Assembly (NCBI GenBank): GCA_963665085.2
Contig: CAXXXS010000001.1
Coordinates: 2,666,001 to 2,730,000 of the forward strand
DNA: 64,000 bases
Reading direction: 5' to 3'
Source of the DNA: G963665085 sp963665085
Lineage (GTDB): Bacteria; Bacteroidota; Bacteroidia; Bacteroidales; JAAAOM01
Shown here: in pieces, positions 19,592-27,906 of the stretch
How the letters are laid out: each line of letters opens with the position of its first letter
Numbering within the stretch: position 1 is the first letter of the stretch
Made by a program: the position numbers and the translations under genes
The notes under the pieces: generated by a model
Seen by the model: the letters and a program-made list of their open reading frames with translations, nothing else
What the model was told of the DNA's origin: nothing
Databases searched by the model: none

Positions 19592-19915
19592 TTACGTCTT
19601 TTGTTTTCTGTATTTTTCAATCGAAGATACCCTGTGCTGATAAAAGGCATTTATAAATCCAAATATAATACCAATGCCTGTGAGGATGTAAACAATACTA
19701 AATATTTTTCCGAAATCTGTTTGTGGGCTTAGATCGCCATAGCCAACTGTTGTGAGTGTTATTACTGAGAAATAAAGGGAGTCCAGCCAATTCCATCCTT
19801 CTGCATAGTGAAAAATAATAGTGCCATTTAACAGAATAAGTACACTTGAAATAGTTAAATTCCGGTATGCTTTTTCTCGGAAAAACACTAATATATTTCT
19901 TATCATAAACATCAT
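19592..19915 (-). CDS. Two-transmembrane potassium channel protein
   Basis: The 107-residue protein has two hydrophobic helices flanking a pore loop with the K+ selectivity filter TTVGYGDLSP. There is no RCK/TrkA-N regulatory domain, so it resembles the small KcsA-like 2TM ion channels. It should sit as a tetramer in the inner membrane. It stands alone on the minus strand between the efflux operon and the Nif11-type gene. Whether it opens by voltage, pH or another signal cannot be read here. Met4 is an alternative start. Confidence 0.85.
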   Translation of the reverse strand: MMFMIRNILVFFREKAYRNLTISSVLILLNGTIIFHYAEGWNWLDSLYFSVITLTTVGYGDLSPQTDFGKIFSIVYILTGIGIIFGFINAFYQHRVSSIEKYRKQKT

Positions 19916-19982
19916 ACTTGAATTTATAAAAAAGATTAGTAGAGGTTAAATTTAAGCAAATAATCTTTTGGCTATGGATGAA

Positions 19983-20021
19983 AACAAAAAATCCTAATTA
20001 GAGAATAATTAGGATTTTTAC
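19983..20021 (-). terminator. Rho-independent terminator after the Nif11-type gene
   Basis: A perfect 14-bp stem (AAAAATCCTAATTA / TAATTAGGATTTTT, loop GAGAA at 20001-20005) ends in a T run when read on the minus strand. It closes the short transcript of the Nif11-type gene and separates it from the channel gene. Confidence 0.8.
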
Positions 20022-20050
20022 AAAAAAGTTAAGATTTTTAAAGTATAAAT

Positions 20051-20074
20051 TACTTCGAGTCTCGACTCGTAGTA
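20051..20074. repeat. 24-base palindrome just after the Nif11-type gene
   Basis: TACT-T-CGAGT-CTCG-ACTCG-T-AGTA is self-complementary except for one T-T mismatch. It begins 3 bases past the stop codon on the minus strand and is separate from the T-tailed terminator 30 bp further on. It might stabilise the small mRNA or bind a protein. Confidence 0.7.
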
Positions 20075-20077
20075 TTA

Positions 20078-20296
20078 CTACCACCAGATGCTGCGTTTTG
20101 GAGGATTTCCATATGATTCGAAAGTATCACCATTTTCATTGATAACTTGCATAAGTTCCTGAACTGTAAAATCATATCCATCTGCCTTAGCTAATTCAAC
20201 GAAGTTTTCTTTTGTGGTAGCTAAATTGTATTTCGCTCTAAATTCTTCGTCTTCACCCCCACGGGTTAGTAAATCTTCAACACTTTCTTTTGACAT
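20078..20296 (-). CDS. Nif11-type leader peptide protein, possible RiPP precursor
   Basis: The 72-residue protein starts MSKESVEDLLTRGGEDEEFRAKY and continues with FVELAKADGYDFTVQELMQVI. This is the Nif11 / nif11-like leader-peptide domain (residues about 1-53). The last 18 residues are different: Gly, Asn and Pro rich, ending PPKRSIWW. Nif11 leaders guide modifying enzymes to a C-terminal core peptide; here there is no Gly-Gly cleavage site and no Cys/Ser/Thr-rich core. No LanM, YcaO, radical SAM or peptidase-transporter gene is in the window. It is a monocistronic gene with its own terminator. A non-RiPP regulatory role is an alternative. Confidence 0.7.
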   Translation of the reverse strand: MSKESVEDLLTRGGEDEEFRAKYNLATTKENFVELAKADGYDFTVQELMQVINENGDTFESYGNPPKRSIWW

Positions 20297-20457
20297 AGCT
20301 TTTTGATTTTAAAATTTTGCCTCAAAAATGAATAATTTAAAACAAAAAACCAAATTTTAATTACAAATTATTAATTATTGCATTTTAATTGTTTTAATTA
20401 GTAATTAAAAAACAAATAGGGCCGAACTAATAATTTCAATTTTATATTTTTCTTTAA

Positions 20458-21765
20458 TTAGTCTTCAATTGAATTTATTACCTGGTAGCCAATTATTTTA
20501 TCGTACTGTAGAGAATTATCTCTTTGATAAACAAAAATGAGGTAGTCATTTTCAGTTTCAAAATAATTATCCTGATATTCAGTATCAAGTAACTTATCTC
20601 CTTTAGGGCCAATTATGAGGTATTCGTAATCATAATATCCTTGTTTTAAGAAGAGTTGCTTCTCATAGGCTTTATCCTCAAAATTGTATTCTAATTTAAA
20701 GTCATCAGGATTGCTTCCTATTGAAAGGTCGCCGTTAATATATATGTTGCCTTCCATAATAGGATATTCCATAGGTAAGTTAAAATTTACATATACATAA
20801 TCCGCTTCTGTCTCATCTTCAAATCCTTTATCATTTTTTATCAGGAAACCTCCATTCAAATCCTGGTTATAAAAATAAGGATCAAACTTATGGAGTTTAT
20901 CCGGCTTAAGATAAATGTGATAGTATGGTGATTGATATGAAATAATAGCAATTTCTTTGGATAGATATTCCAGATTTTTTAAATCAAAATTTAGATATTC
21001 CCTTTTTCCGGGAAATAATAGTTTTTTTTCATCTTCAAAGTGCAATCCGCTACCTGAAAAATATTCGGGTAATATACCTTCAATAGAATGTCCATGGAAG
21101 CCGTTTTGATAAATAGATAATTGAATATCCCCCCTTGGATTATCAACTTTTATATTATTTAAGTCAATATCTATTCGTAATTCCTGGTGCGAATCTGAAT
21201 AGAGACTAATCGATGGTTTTATAATTTCTGAAGTGATTGTTACTTTGTTACTAACAACATAAAATCGTTTAATGAAAATGGGCTCTTCTTCATTGTCTTC
21301 ATAAACTACAATTGCATAATTTCCAGGTAGTAAAATTTGAATATCCTGGTTGGGCAACTCGAGTTTATAATGCGTGTATTTTACAAACGTATTCATTGAA
21401 TACGAATAATCATCAAAAGGATTTTCTTCGAAACCTTTTGCATAATCGTTAAAAAAAAGATCGGATTGTTCCCAATTTGAATTATAATGATAAATTTTAT
21501 ACCTGTAATCTATCATATCAATAGAGAGATCATCAAACGAAATAATTATTTTTTCCCTTGAATTTAATTGAATAACCGGGTAAGAAAGAGAATCTCCTTT
21601 TTTATAAGCTAAAACAGTTTTAATATTTTCATTAAATATTTTATCTTTAATAGTAGATTCAGAAGAAGCATTAAGCTGAAAACAAAATAGTAGATTTTTA
21701 GCGGTTAAAATAACAAAAGCAATAGAAAAAATGGTGAGAGTCTTATATTTTTTAGAATAATTCAT
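20458..21765 (-). CDS. Type IX secretion system plug protein (DUF5103)
   Basis: The product (435 residues from the Met at 21765; the frame extends to 21807) has a signal segment and then the DUF5103 layout: an N-terminal Ig-like domain with PVIQLNSREKIIISFDDL and IYHYNSNWEQSDLFFNDY, followed by a C-terminal domain with LFLKQGYYDYEYLI. Proteins of this family plug the SprA translocon of the type IX secretion system in structural work on Flavobacterium. I chose Met15 of the frame because it places the hydrophobic segment close to the N-terminus. It is a lone gene. It is consistent with the PorP/SprF-type gene at 29301. Confidence 0.85.
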   Translation of the reverse strand: MNYSKKYKTLTIFSIAFVILTAKNLLFCFQLNASSESTIKDKIFNENIKTVLAYKKGDSLSYPVIQLNSREKIIISFDDLSIDMIDYRYKIYHYNSNWEQSDLFFNDYAKGFEENPFDDYSYSMNTFVKYTHYKLELPNQDIQILLPGNYAIVVYEDNEEEPIFIKRFYVVSNKVTITSEIIKPSISLYSDSHQELRIDIDLNNIKVDNPRGDIQLSIYQNGFHGHSIEGILPEYFSGSGLHFEDEKKLLFPGKREYLNFDLKNLEYLSKEIAIISYQSPYYHIYLKPDKLHKFDPYFYNQDLNGGFLIKNDKGFEDETEADYVYVNFNLPMEYPIMEGNIYINGDLSIGSNPDDFKLEYNFEDKAYEKQLFLKQGYYDYEYLIIGPKGDKLLDTEYQDNYFETENDYLIFVYQRDNSLQYDKIIGYQVINSIED

Positions 21766-21908
21766 AATTATTTTTGTTTTTAGTAAATTAAAGTAACGAT
21801 TTATCATATTTTTTATTGCCAGCTAATTATATAGCTTTTTAACTTAGGGTCGTAATATTTTTATATATAGATTTATTCCAAAATATCGCTGAAACAATAT
21901 TTTTTAAG

Positions 21909-21938
21909 TTGTATACACTTTAAAAAAAATTAATTTTG
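21909..21938 (+). promoter_or_regulatory. Promoter of the nqr operon
   Basis: TTG at 21909-21911, exactly 19 bases, then TAATTTTG at 21931-21938 matches the Bacteroidota -33/-7 consensus fully. It lies 30 bp before the nqrA start and leaves a short leader. Confidence 0.85.
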
Positions 21939-21967
21939 TGCTCCTAAATAAAAATTGACTCATAAAA

Positions 21968-23320
21968 ATGTCAAAAGTAATACAAATTAAGAGGGGATTA
22001 GATATCAAACTGAAGGGAGAGGCTGAAAAGATTTCAGTGAAGGCAGATCGCTCTCAGTTTTATGGATTGAAGCCCACAGATTTTAGTGGTTTGACTCCCA
22101 AATTAACTGTAAAAGAGGGAGATGAGGTAAAAGCAGGTAGCCCGCTATTTTTCGACAAAAAAAATCCGGATATTTTGTTTACATCACCTGTTAGTGGTAA
22201 AGTTAGCTTAGTTAACAGGGGAGAAAGGCGAAAAATTCTTGAAGTTGTCGTTGAGGCTGCAGAGACTGATGAATACGTTTCTTTTGAGAAAGCAGATCCT
22301 TTAAGCTTAACCAGGGAAGACGTTATTAAGAATATCATGAAGTCTGGGTTATGGCCTTCTATAAAACAAAGACCGTATGATATTATTGCGAATCCTGAAG
22401 AAATGCCAAAAGCTATTTTTATTTCAGCGTTTGATTCATCGCCACTTTCTCCTGATTATGATTTTGTAATGCAGGATCAAGAGCATGTGTTTCAAACAGG
22501 AATAAATGCTTTAACAAGGCTGACTGAAGGAAAAATTCATGTTAATATTAATAAGGACTATCCATCTGCTAAAGCATTTACTGAAGCAAAGAATGTTCAG
22601 GTTAATTATTTCCATGGGCCGCACCCTTCTGGAAATGTTGGGGTACAAATTCATCACATCGATCCTATTAATAAGGGGGAAGTTGTATGGGTTTTAAAAC
22701 CTCAGGATGTTGCAGCAATAGGTAGACTTTTTGAGACAGGGACTTATGATGCCTCAAAAATTATTGCTTTGGCTGGTTCAGAAGTTAAGAACCCAAAGTA
22801 TTATAAAATATTGAATGGGGCTTCCATTACTCAAATTATAAAAGATAATATCAACGAAGGAAAAGTTCGCTATATATCTGGTAATCCGTTAACAGGCTCT
22901 AAAATTATAAACGAAGGTTTTATTGGCTATTACGATTCACAGTTAAGTGTTATTCCAGAAGGTGATTATTATGAGTTTTTTGGCTGGGCATTACCTGGTT
23001 TAGGGAAATTTAGTTTCTCGAAAGCATTTATATCTTGGTTAACGCCCAATAAAGAATACGCCTTAGATACCAATTATCACGGTGCAGAAAGAGCTTTTGT
23101 AATGACAGGAGAATATGAAAAAGTCCTGCCAATGGATGTTTATCCAATGCAATTGCTTAAGGCGATATTGGTTGAAGACATCGATCTAATGGAAAAATTG
23201 GGAATCTATGAGGTTGCAGAAGAAGATTTTGCTCTTTGTGAATTTATCTGTACTTCAAAAATTGAAATTCAATCCATTATTAGAAAAGGTTTGGATTTGA
23301 TGATCAAAGAAATGAATTAA
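21968..23320 (+). CDS. nqrA: Na+-translocating NADH:quinone reductase subunit A
   Basis: This 450-residue protein matches NqrA from end to end: the N-terminal IKRGLDIKLKGEAE, the lipoyl-like SPVSGKV region, the FHGPHPSGNVGVQIHHIDPI motif, and the C-terminal FALCEFICTSKIEIQSIIRKGLDLM. NqrA is the peripheral quinone-site subunit of the Na+-NQR complex, which oxidises NADH, reduces quinone and pumps Na+ out. It is the first gene of a six-gene operon with a consensus promoter. Confidence 0.97.
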   Translation: MSKVIQIKRGLDIKLKGEAEKISVKADRSQFYGLKPTDFSGLTPKLTVKEGDEVKAGSPLFFDKKNPDILFTSPVSGKVSLVNRGERRKILEVVVEAAETDEYVSFEKADPLSLTREDVIKNIMKSGLWPSIKQRPYDIIANPEEMPKAIFISAFDSSPLSPDYDFVMQDQEHVFQTGINALTRLTEGKIHVNINKDYPSAKAFTEAKNVQVNYFHGPHPSGNVGVQIHHIDPINKGEVVWVLKPQDVAAIGRLFETGTYDASKIIALAGSEVKNPKYYKILNGASITQIIKDNINEGKVRYISGNPLTGSKIINEGFIGYYDSQLSVIPEGDYYEFFGWALPGLGKFSFSKAFISWLTPNKEYALDTNYHGAERAFVMTGEYEKVLPMDVYPMQLLKAILVEDIDLMEKLGIYEVAEEDFALCEFICTSKIEIQSIIRKGLDLMIKEMN

Positions 23321-23344
23321 AAAGAATATAAAGGGTTTGATTAA

Positions 23345-24532
23345 ATGAAGGCATTAAGAAATTATATTGATAAAATTAAGCCAAACTTCGAGAAAGGAGG
23401 AAAGTTTGAAAAACTTCATTCTACTTTCGATGCGTTTGAGAGTTTTCTTTTTGTGCCAAATAAAGTAACAAATAAAGGTTCCCATATCCGAGATAGTATC
23501 GACATGAAACGTACTATGTCGGTTGTTGTGATAGCTATGATTCCTGCTTTACTTTTTGGAATCTGGAATTCAGGTTATCAATATTTCATTTCTCTGGGAA
23601 TAGATGCTACATTTTGGCAAATGATAGGAATTGGAGCATTAAAAGTTCTGCCTATCGTAGTTGTATCGTATGTAACTGGTTTAGGTATTGAATTTATCTT
23701 TGCTCAGGTTAGAGGGCATGAGGTGAATGAAGGGTTCCTGGTTTCAGGAATGCTTATTCCACTTGTGTTACCAGTAAACATTCCACTTTGGATGGTTGTT
23801 GTTGCAACAGCATTTGCGGTAGTTATTGGTAAGGAAGTTTTTGGTGGAACTGGAATGAACATTCTAAACCCAGCACTAACAGCCAGGGCATTTTTGTTCT
23901 TTGCGTATCCTTCTCAAATGTCTGGAGACTCTGTGTGGATTGCTAATTTTGCAAGCGATGGAAATATTGTAAACGGATTTTCCGGAGCAACCATCCTTGG
24001 TCAGGCAGCACAAAATACATCAGAATTTACAAACGGAATAGCACAATATTCTCCAATGGATATGTTCTTAGGATTAATTCCTGGTTCAATTGGTGAAACC
24101 TCAACATTAGCCATTCTTATTGGCGCAGTTATATTATTACTTACAGGAATCGGAAGCTGGAGAATTATGTTTTCAGTATTTGCCGGAGGTCTTGTAATGG
24201 GACTTATCTTAAATGCATTTGCTGTAAATGCATTGATGGAAATTCCAGCCTGGGAACATTTGCTTATTGGAGGTTTTGCTTTTGGTGCTGTTTTTATGGC
24301 TACAGATCCTGTTTCTGCAGCACAAACAAACAAAGGAAAATACATCTATGGTTTCTTAATTGGTTTCCTTGCAATATTAATTAGGGTATTAAATCCTGCT
24401 TACCCTGAGGGTGTGATGTTAGCAATACTTTTAATGAATGTATTTGCTCCATTGATTGATCATTATGTTGTTGAGGGAAATATAAAACGAAGGATGAAAC
24501 GTTTAAAAGTTGTAACTCAAACAGAGCAATAA
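23345..24532 (+). CDS. nqrB: Na+-NQR subunit B (FMN- and riboflavin-binding membrane subunit)
   Basis: The 395-residue membrane protein has about ten hydrophobic helices and the covalent FMN site GFSGATILGQ, where Thr216 carries FMN by a phosphoester bond. The NPALTARAFLFFAYP and AFGAVFMATDPVSAA motifs are typical. NqrB holds the main Na+ path. Its gene is 24 bp after nqrA. FMN attachment needs ApbE, which is encoded at the end of the cluster. Confidence 0.97.
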   Translation: MKALRNYIDKIKPNFEKGGKFEKLHSTFDAFESFLFVPNKVTNKGSHIRDSIDMKRTMSVVVIAMIPALLFGIWNSGYQYFISLGIDATFWQMIGIGALKVLPIVVVSYVTGLGIEFIFAQVRGHEVNEGFLVSGMLIPLVLPVNIPLWMVVVATAFAVVIGKEVFGGTGMNILNPALTARAFLFFAYPSQMSGDSVWIANFASDGNIVNGFSGATILGQAAQNTSEFTNGIAQYSPMDMFLGLIPGSIGETSTLAILIGAVILLLTGIGSWRIMFSVFAGGLVMGLILNAFAVNALMEIPAWEHLLIGGFAFGAVFMATDPVSAAQTNKGKYIYGFLIGFLAILIRVLNPAYPEGVMLAILLMNVFAPLIDHYVVEGNIKRRMKRLKVVTQTEQ

Positions 24533-24553
24533 GAACAATAAAAGGAAATTAAA

Positions 24554-25270
24554 ATGAGAAATTTTAGTAATACATATATTTTTATTTTTTCAGCAATAAT
24601 GGTAATTATTGTTGCTGCCTTGTTGTCCTTCACTGCAACTGTACTTAAGCCACATCAGCAAAAGAATGTTGAAATTGCAAAAAAGCTTGATATTTTAAAA
24701 TCAGTTAATGCAGCAGAGTCTGTTGATGAGGCAAAAGACAAAAACACCTATGTTGAAGGGGAATATGATAAATTTATCAAGGAAAGCTTTGTGTTAAACA
24801 CAAAAGGCGAAATCGTAGAAGGTGTAGATGCTTTTGGAATTGAACTTAAATCTGAGTTGGAAAAAGATGATCCAAGTCAGATGAACCTACCTGTATTTGT
24901 TTTTTCAAGTGAATCAGGAGATAAATATATTTTCCCTTTGAGAGGTAAAGGTTTATGGGGGCCTATATGGGGCTATGTCTCTTTAGATAGTGATTTTAGT
25001 ACAGTCTTTGGAGCTACTTTTGATCATGAAGGGGAAACTCCGGGATTAGGTGCAGAGATTGCAGAAAAATGGTTCCAAAAGCAATTCGAGGGAAAAAAAC
25101 TTTTTGAGGATGGTAGTTTTACTTCAATATCAGTTGTGAAGACTGGAGCTAAAAACGTACATGAGGTTGATGGCGTTTCCGGAGGGACAATTACCAGTAA
25201 AGCACTTGAAGCTATGTTAAGAGATGGCTTTACGAATTATGAAGAATATCTAAAATCTAAAATGAATTAA
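24554..25270 (+). CDS. nqrC: Na+-NQR subunit C (covalent FMN subunit)
   Basis: The 238-residue protein has one N-terminal membrane helix (TYIFIFSAIMVIIVAALLSF) and a periplasmic FMN-binding domain. The flavinylation site is DGVSGGTITS, so Thr212 is the predicted FMN acceptor. The usual motif in Vibrio is SGAT; here Ala is Gly, a form I believe is common in Bacteroidota. HEGETPGLGAEI is the other family motif. It is 1 bp from nqrD, so translation is coupled. Confidence 0.96.
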   Translation: MRNFSNTYIFIFSAIMVIIVAALLSFTATVLKPHQQKNVEIAKKLDILKSVNAAESVDEAKDKNTYVEGEYDKFIKESFVLNTKGEIVEGVDAFGIELKSELEKDDPSQMNLPVFVFSSESGDKYIFPLRGKGLWGPIWGYVSLDSDFSTVFGATFDHEGETPGLGAEIAEKWFQKQFEGKKLFEDGSFTSISVVKTGAKNVHEVDGVSGGTITSKALEAMLRDGFTNYEEYLKSKMN

Positions 25271-25271
25271 G

Positions 25272-25934
25272 ATGGCGGAAGAAAGAGAACCATTATTTTC
25301 AACAAAGAATATTAAGCTGTTAAAAGATCCTATTGGATCCAGTAACCCTATAACAGTTCAGGTATTGGGTATCTGTTCAGCTCTGGCTGTAACAGCAAAG
25401 CTTCAACCATCAATAGTAATGGCTATTTCAGTTATGGTTGTTTTAGCTGCTTCAAACGTTGTGATTTCATTGATGCGTAAATTAATTCCTCCAAGGATTC
25501 GTATCATTGTTCAGCTGACAATCATTGCCAGTATGGTAATTTTAGTAGACCAGGTCCTAAAAGCATTTGCTTATGATGTTAGCAAACAACTCTCTGTTTT
25601 CGTTGGTCTTATTATTACAAACTGTATTATCATGGGTAGATTAGAAGCCTTTGCTATGGGTAATAAAGCGTGGCCATCTTTTTTAGATGCCATTGGTAAT
25701 GCTGCCGGATATGGGTTAATTCTAATTATCGTTGCTTTTTTTAGAGAATTGTTAGGATCTGGTACATTAAGTATTCCGGGTTTAGGAACTTTAAAAGTTA
25801 TCCCAGAAGCAGTTTATAGTGCAGGTTATGTTAACAATGGATTAATGATTTTTCCTCCAGGGGCACTTGTTGTTGTTGGGATTATCATCTGGATTCAGCG
25901 TAGTAGGAACAAAGAGTTGATAGAAGAAAAATAA
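25272..25934 (+). CDS. nqrD: Na+-NQR subunit D
   Basis: The 220-residue protein has about six membrane helices and the family motifs NPITVQVLGICSALAVT and IITNCIIMGRLEAFA. NqrD and NqrE are homologous to each other, sit inverted in the membrane, and hold a 2Fe-2S cluster between them through Cys residues such as the one in TNCIIMG. The start is 1 bp after the nqrC stop. Confidence 0.97.
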   Translation: MAEEREPLFSTKNIKLLKDPIGSSNPITVQVLGICSALAVTAKLQPSIVMAISVMVVLAASNVVISLMRKLIPPRIRIIVQLTIIASMVILVDQVLKAFAYDVSKQLSVFVGLIITNCIIMGRLEAFAMGNKAWPSFLDAIGNAAGYGLILIIVAFFRELLGSGTLSIPGLGTLKVIPEAVYSAGYVNNGLMIFPPGALVVVGIIIWIQRSRNKELIEEK

Positions 25935-25950
25935 AAAAGTATAATATAGC

Positions 25951-26568
25951 ATGGAGAACTTATTTAATATATTCGTCAAGTCCATCTTTATAGACAACAT
26001 GGTTTTTGCCTACTTTCTTGGTATGTGTTCATACCTGGCAGTATCAAAAACAGTAAAAACATCAGTTGGACTTGGAATAGCGGTTGTTTTTGTGTTAGGT
26101 ATTACGGTGCCTGTTGATTATCTTATTGATAAGTACTTACTCTCTGAAGGAGCGTTGGCTTGGTTAAGTCCTGGTTTGGCTGATGTAGATCTTAGTTTCC
26201 TTTCTTTTATCATGTTTATTGCCGTAATTGCTTCTATGGTGCAATTAGTGGAAATGATAATAGAGAAATTCTCTCCTGCATTGTATTCCTCTTTGGGTAT
26301 ATTCTTGCCTCTTATTGCTGTTAACTGTGCAATATTGGGAGGATCATTATTCATGCAACAAAGAGATTATGCTACTGTTGCAGAAGCAACTTCTTTCGGA
26401 ATTGGTTCTGGAGTAGGTTGGTTTCTAGCAATTGTTGGTATTGCTGCAATCAGGGAAAAGATAAAATATTCGAATGTGCCTGAACCTTTGAAAGGGCTGG
26501 GTATTACTTTTATCATCACAGGATTGATGGGTATTGCGTTTATGAGTTTTATGGGGATTAAACTTTAA
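25951..26568 (+). CDS. nqrE: Na+-NQR subunit E
   Basis: The 205-residue membrane protein has the NqrE motifs DNMVFAYFLGMCSYLAVSK and LIAVNCAILGGSLFMQQRDY. The Cys residues in GMCSY and VNCAI match those that ligate the membrane 2Fe-2S cluster shared with NqrD. The gene is 16 bp after nqrD and 12 bp before nqrF. Confidence 0.97.
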   Translation: MENLFNIFVKSIFIDNMVFAYFLGMCSYLAVSKTVKTSVGLGIAVVFVLGITVPVDYLIDKYLLSEGALAWLSPGLADVDLSFLSFIMFIAVIASMVQLVEMIIEKFSPALYSSLGIFLPLIAVNCAILGGSLFMQQRDYATVAEATSFGIGSGVGWFLAIVGIAAIREKIKYSNVPEPLKGLGITFIITGLMGIAFMSFMGIKL

Positions 26569-26580
26569 AATATAGAGAAG

Positions 26581-27834
26581 ATGATTTTATTAACATCGCA
26601 ACTGGGGGTAGTTAGTATTAGCGTAATTGTTTTTCTTATTATAATATTGTTATTAGTTGCAATATTACTTTTTGCAAGGAAAAAACTTACTCCACAGGGA
26701 AATGTAAAGCTAAAGGTTAATGATAAAGAATTTGATGTTTCACCTGGAGGAACTGTTCTTTCAACACTTTCTACACAAAACATATTTTTACCAAGTGCAT
26801 GTGGCGGTGGCGGTACATGTGGAATGTGTAAGTGTCAGGTGCTTGAAGGTGGAGGATCAATTTTACCAACAGAAACAGGTTTCTTTACACGTAAAGAACA
26901 ACAAAATAACTGGAGACTTGGTTGTCAGGTTAAGATACGCGAAGACATGACGATTAAAATTCCTGAAGAAGTTATGGGAATTAAAAAATGGGAATGCGAA
27001 GTTGTATCCAACAAAAACGTTGCAACATTTATCAAAGAATTTGTTGTTAAATTACCTGAAGGAGAAACGCTTAACTTTAAATCAGGAGGATATATCCAAA
27101 TTGATGTTCCAAAACTTGAGGTTGACTTTAAAGACATGGATATTGAGGAACAATTCCGTGATGAGTGGGATAAATTTGGTATGTGGGATTTAAAGATGAA
27201 AAATCCGGAAGAAACCTACAGGGCCTATTCAATGGCAAATCACCCTGCAGAAGGAAATATTGTAATGCTTAACATCAGGATTGCAACACCACCTTGGGAT
27301 AGGGCTAAAGGTAAATTTATGAATGTTAATCCTGGTATTTGTTCTTCTTATATCTTCTCAAGGAAACCTGGGGATAAAGTAACAGTTTCAGGTCCTTATG
27401 GTGAGTTTTTTATTAAAGATACAGACAGGGAAATGATTTATATTGGTGGTGGTGCCGGTATGGCTCCATTACGTTCTCATATATTCCATTTATTTCATAC
27501 TTTAAAATCTGGAAGGAAAGTTTCTTACTGGTATGGAGCCCGTTCAAAAAGAGAAATTTTCTACGAGGATGAGTTTAGGAAAATTGAGGAACAATTTCCA
27601 AACTTTAAATTTAATATAGCTCTTTCAGAGCCTCATAAAGATGATAACTGGACAGGCTACGTAGGATTTATTCATCAGGTTTTATATGATAATTACCTTA
27701 GTTCTCATGAAGAACCTGAAGAAATAGAATATTACATGTGTGGACCCCCAATGATGACTGGTGCAGTAGAGAAAATGCTGTATGACATTGGTGTTCCGGA
27801 CGAAATGATCGATTTTGATGATTTCGGTGGATAA
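26581..27834 (+). CDS. nqrF: Na+-NQR subunit F (NADH-oxidising flavoprotein)
   Basis: The 417-residue protein has an N-terminal membrane helix, a plant-type 2Fe-2S ferredoxin domain with Cys74, Cys80, Cys83 and Cys115 (ACGGGGTCGMCKC and LGCQ), then an FAD domain (YRAYSMANHP) and an NADH-binding domain (GGGAGMAPLRSH, YMCGPPMM). It ends in FDDFGG, as NqrF proteins do. It takes hydride from NADH and passes electrons into the membrane subunits. It is the last nqr gene before a terminator. Confidence 0.97.
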   Translation: MILLTSQLGVVSISVIVFLIIILLLVAILLFARKKLTPQGNVKLKVNDKEFDVSPGGTVLSTLSTQNIFLPSACGGGGTCGMCKCQVLEGGGSILPTETGFFTRKEQQNNWRLGCQVKIREDMTIKIPEEVMGIKKWECEVVSNKNVATFIKEFVVKLPEGETLNFKSGGYIQIDVPKLEVDFKDMDIEEQFRDEWDKFGMWDLKMKNPEETYRAYSMANHPAEGNIVMLNIRIATPPWDRAKGKFMNVNPGICSSYIFSRKPGDKVTVSGPYGEFFIKDTDREMIYIGGGAGMAPLRSHIFHLFHTLKSGRKVSYWYGARSKREIFYEDEFRKIEEQFPNFKFNIALSEPHKDDNWTGYVGFIHQVLYDNYLSSHEEPEEIEYYMCGPPMMTGAVEKMLYDIGVPDEMIDFDDFGG

Positions 27835-27846
27835 AGAATAAAAAGT

Positions 27847-27884
27847 AAAGGCGCTAAATTATTAACTTAGCGCCTTTATTTTTT
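27847..27884 (+). terminator. Terminator of the nqr operon
   Basis: An 11-bp perfect stem (AAAGGCGCTAA / TTAGCGCCTTT, 9-base loop) followed by ATTTTTTTC lies 13 bp after the nqrF stop. apbE follows it, so apbE is either expressed by readthrough or from its own promoter. Confidence 0.9.
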
Positions 27885-27906
27885 CTATATCTCAATCAAG
27901 TCTGAA

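Noticed and set aside
20297..20457. Promoter for the Nif11-type gene
   Set aside because: Several CAAA words are present, but none gives a -7 box with a 19-base-spaced -33, so no site is called.
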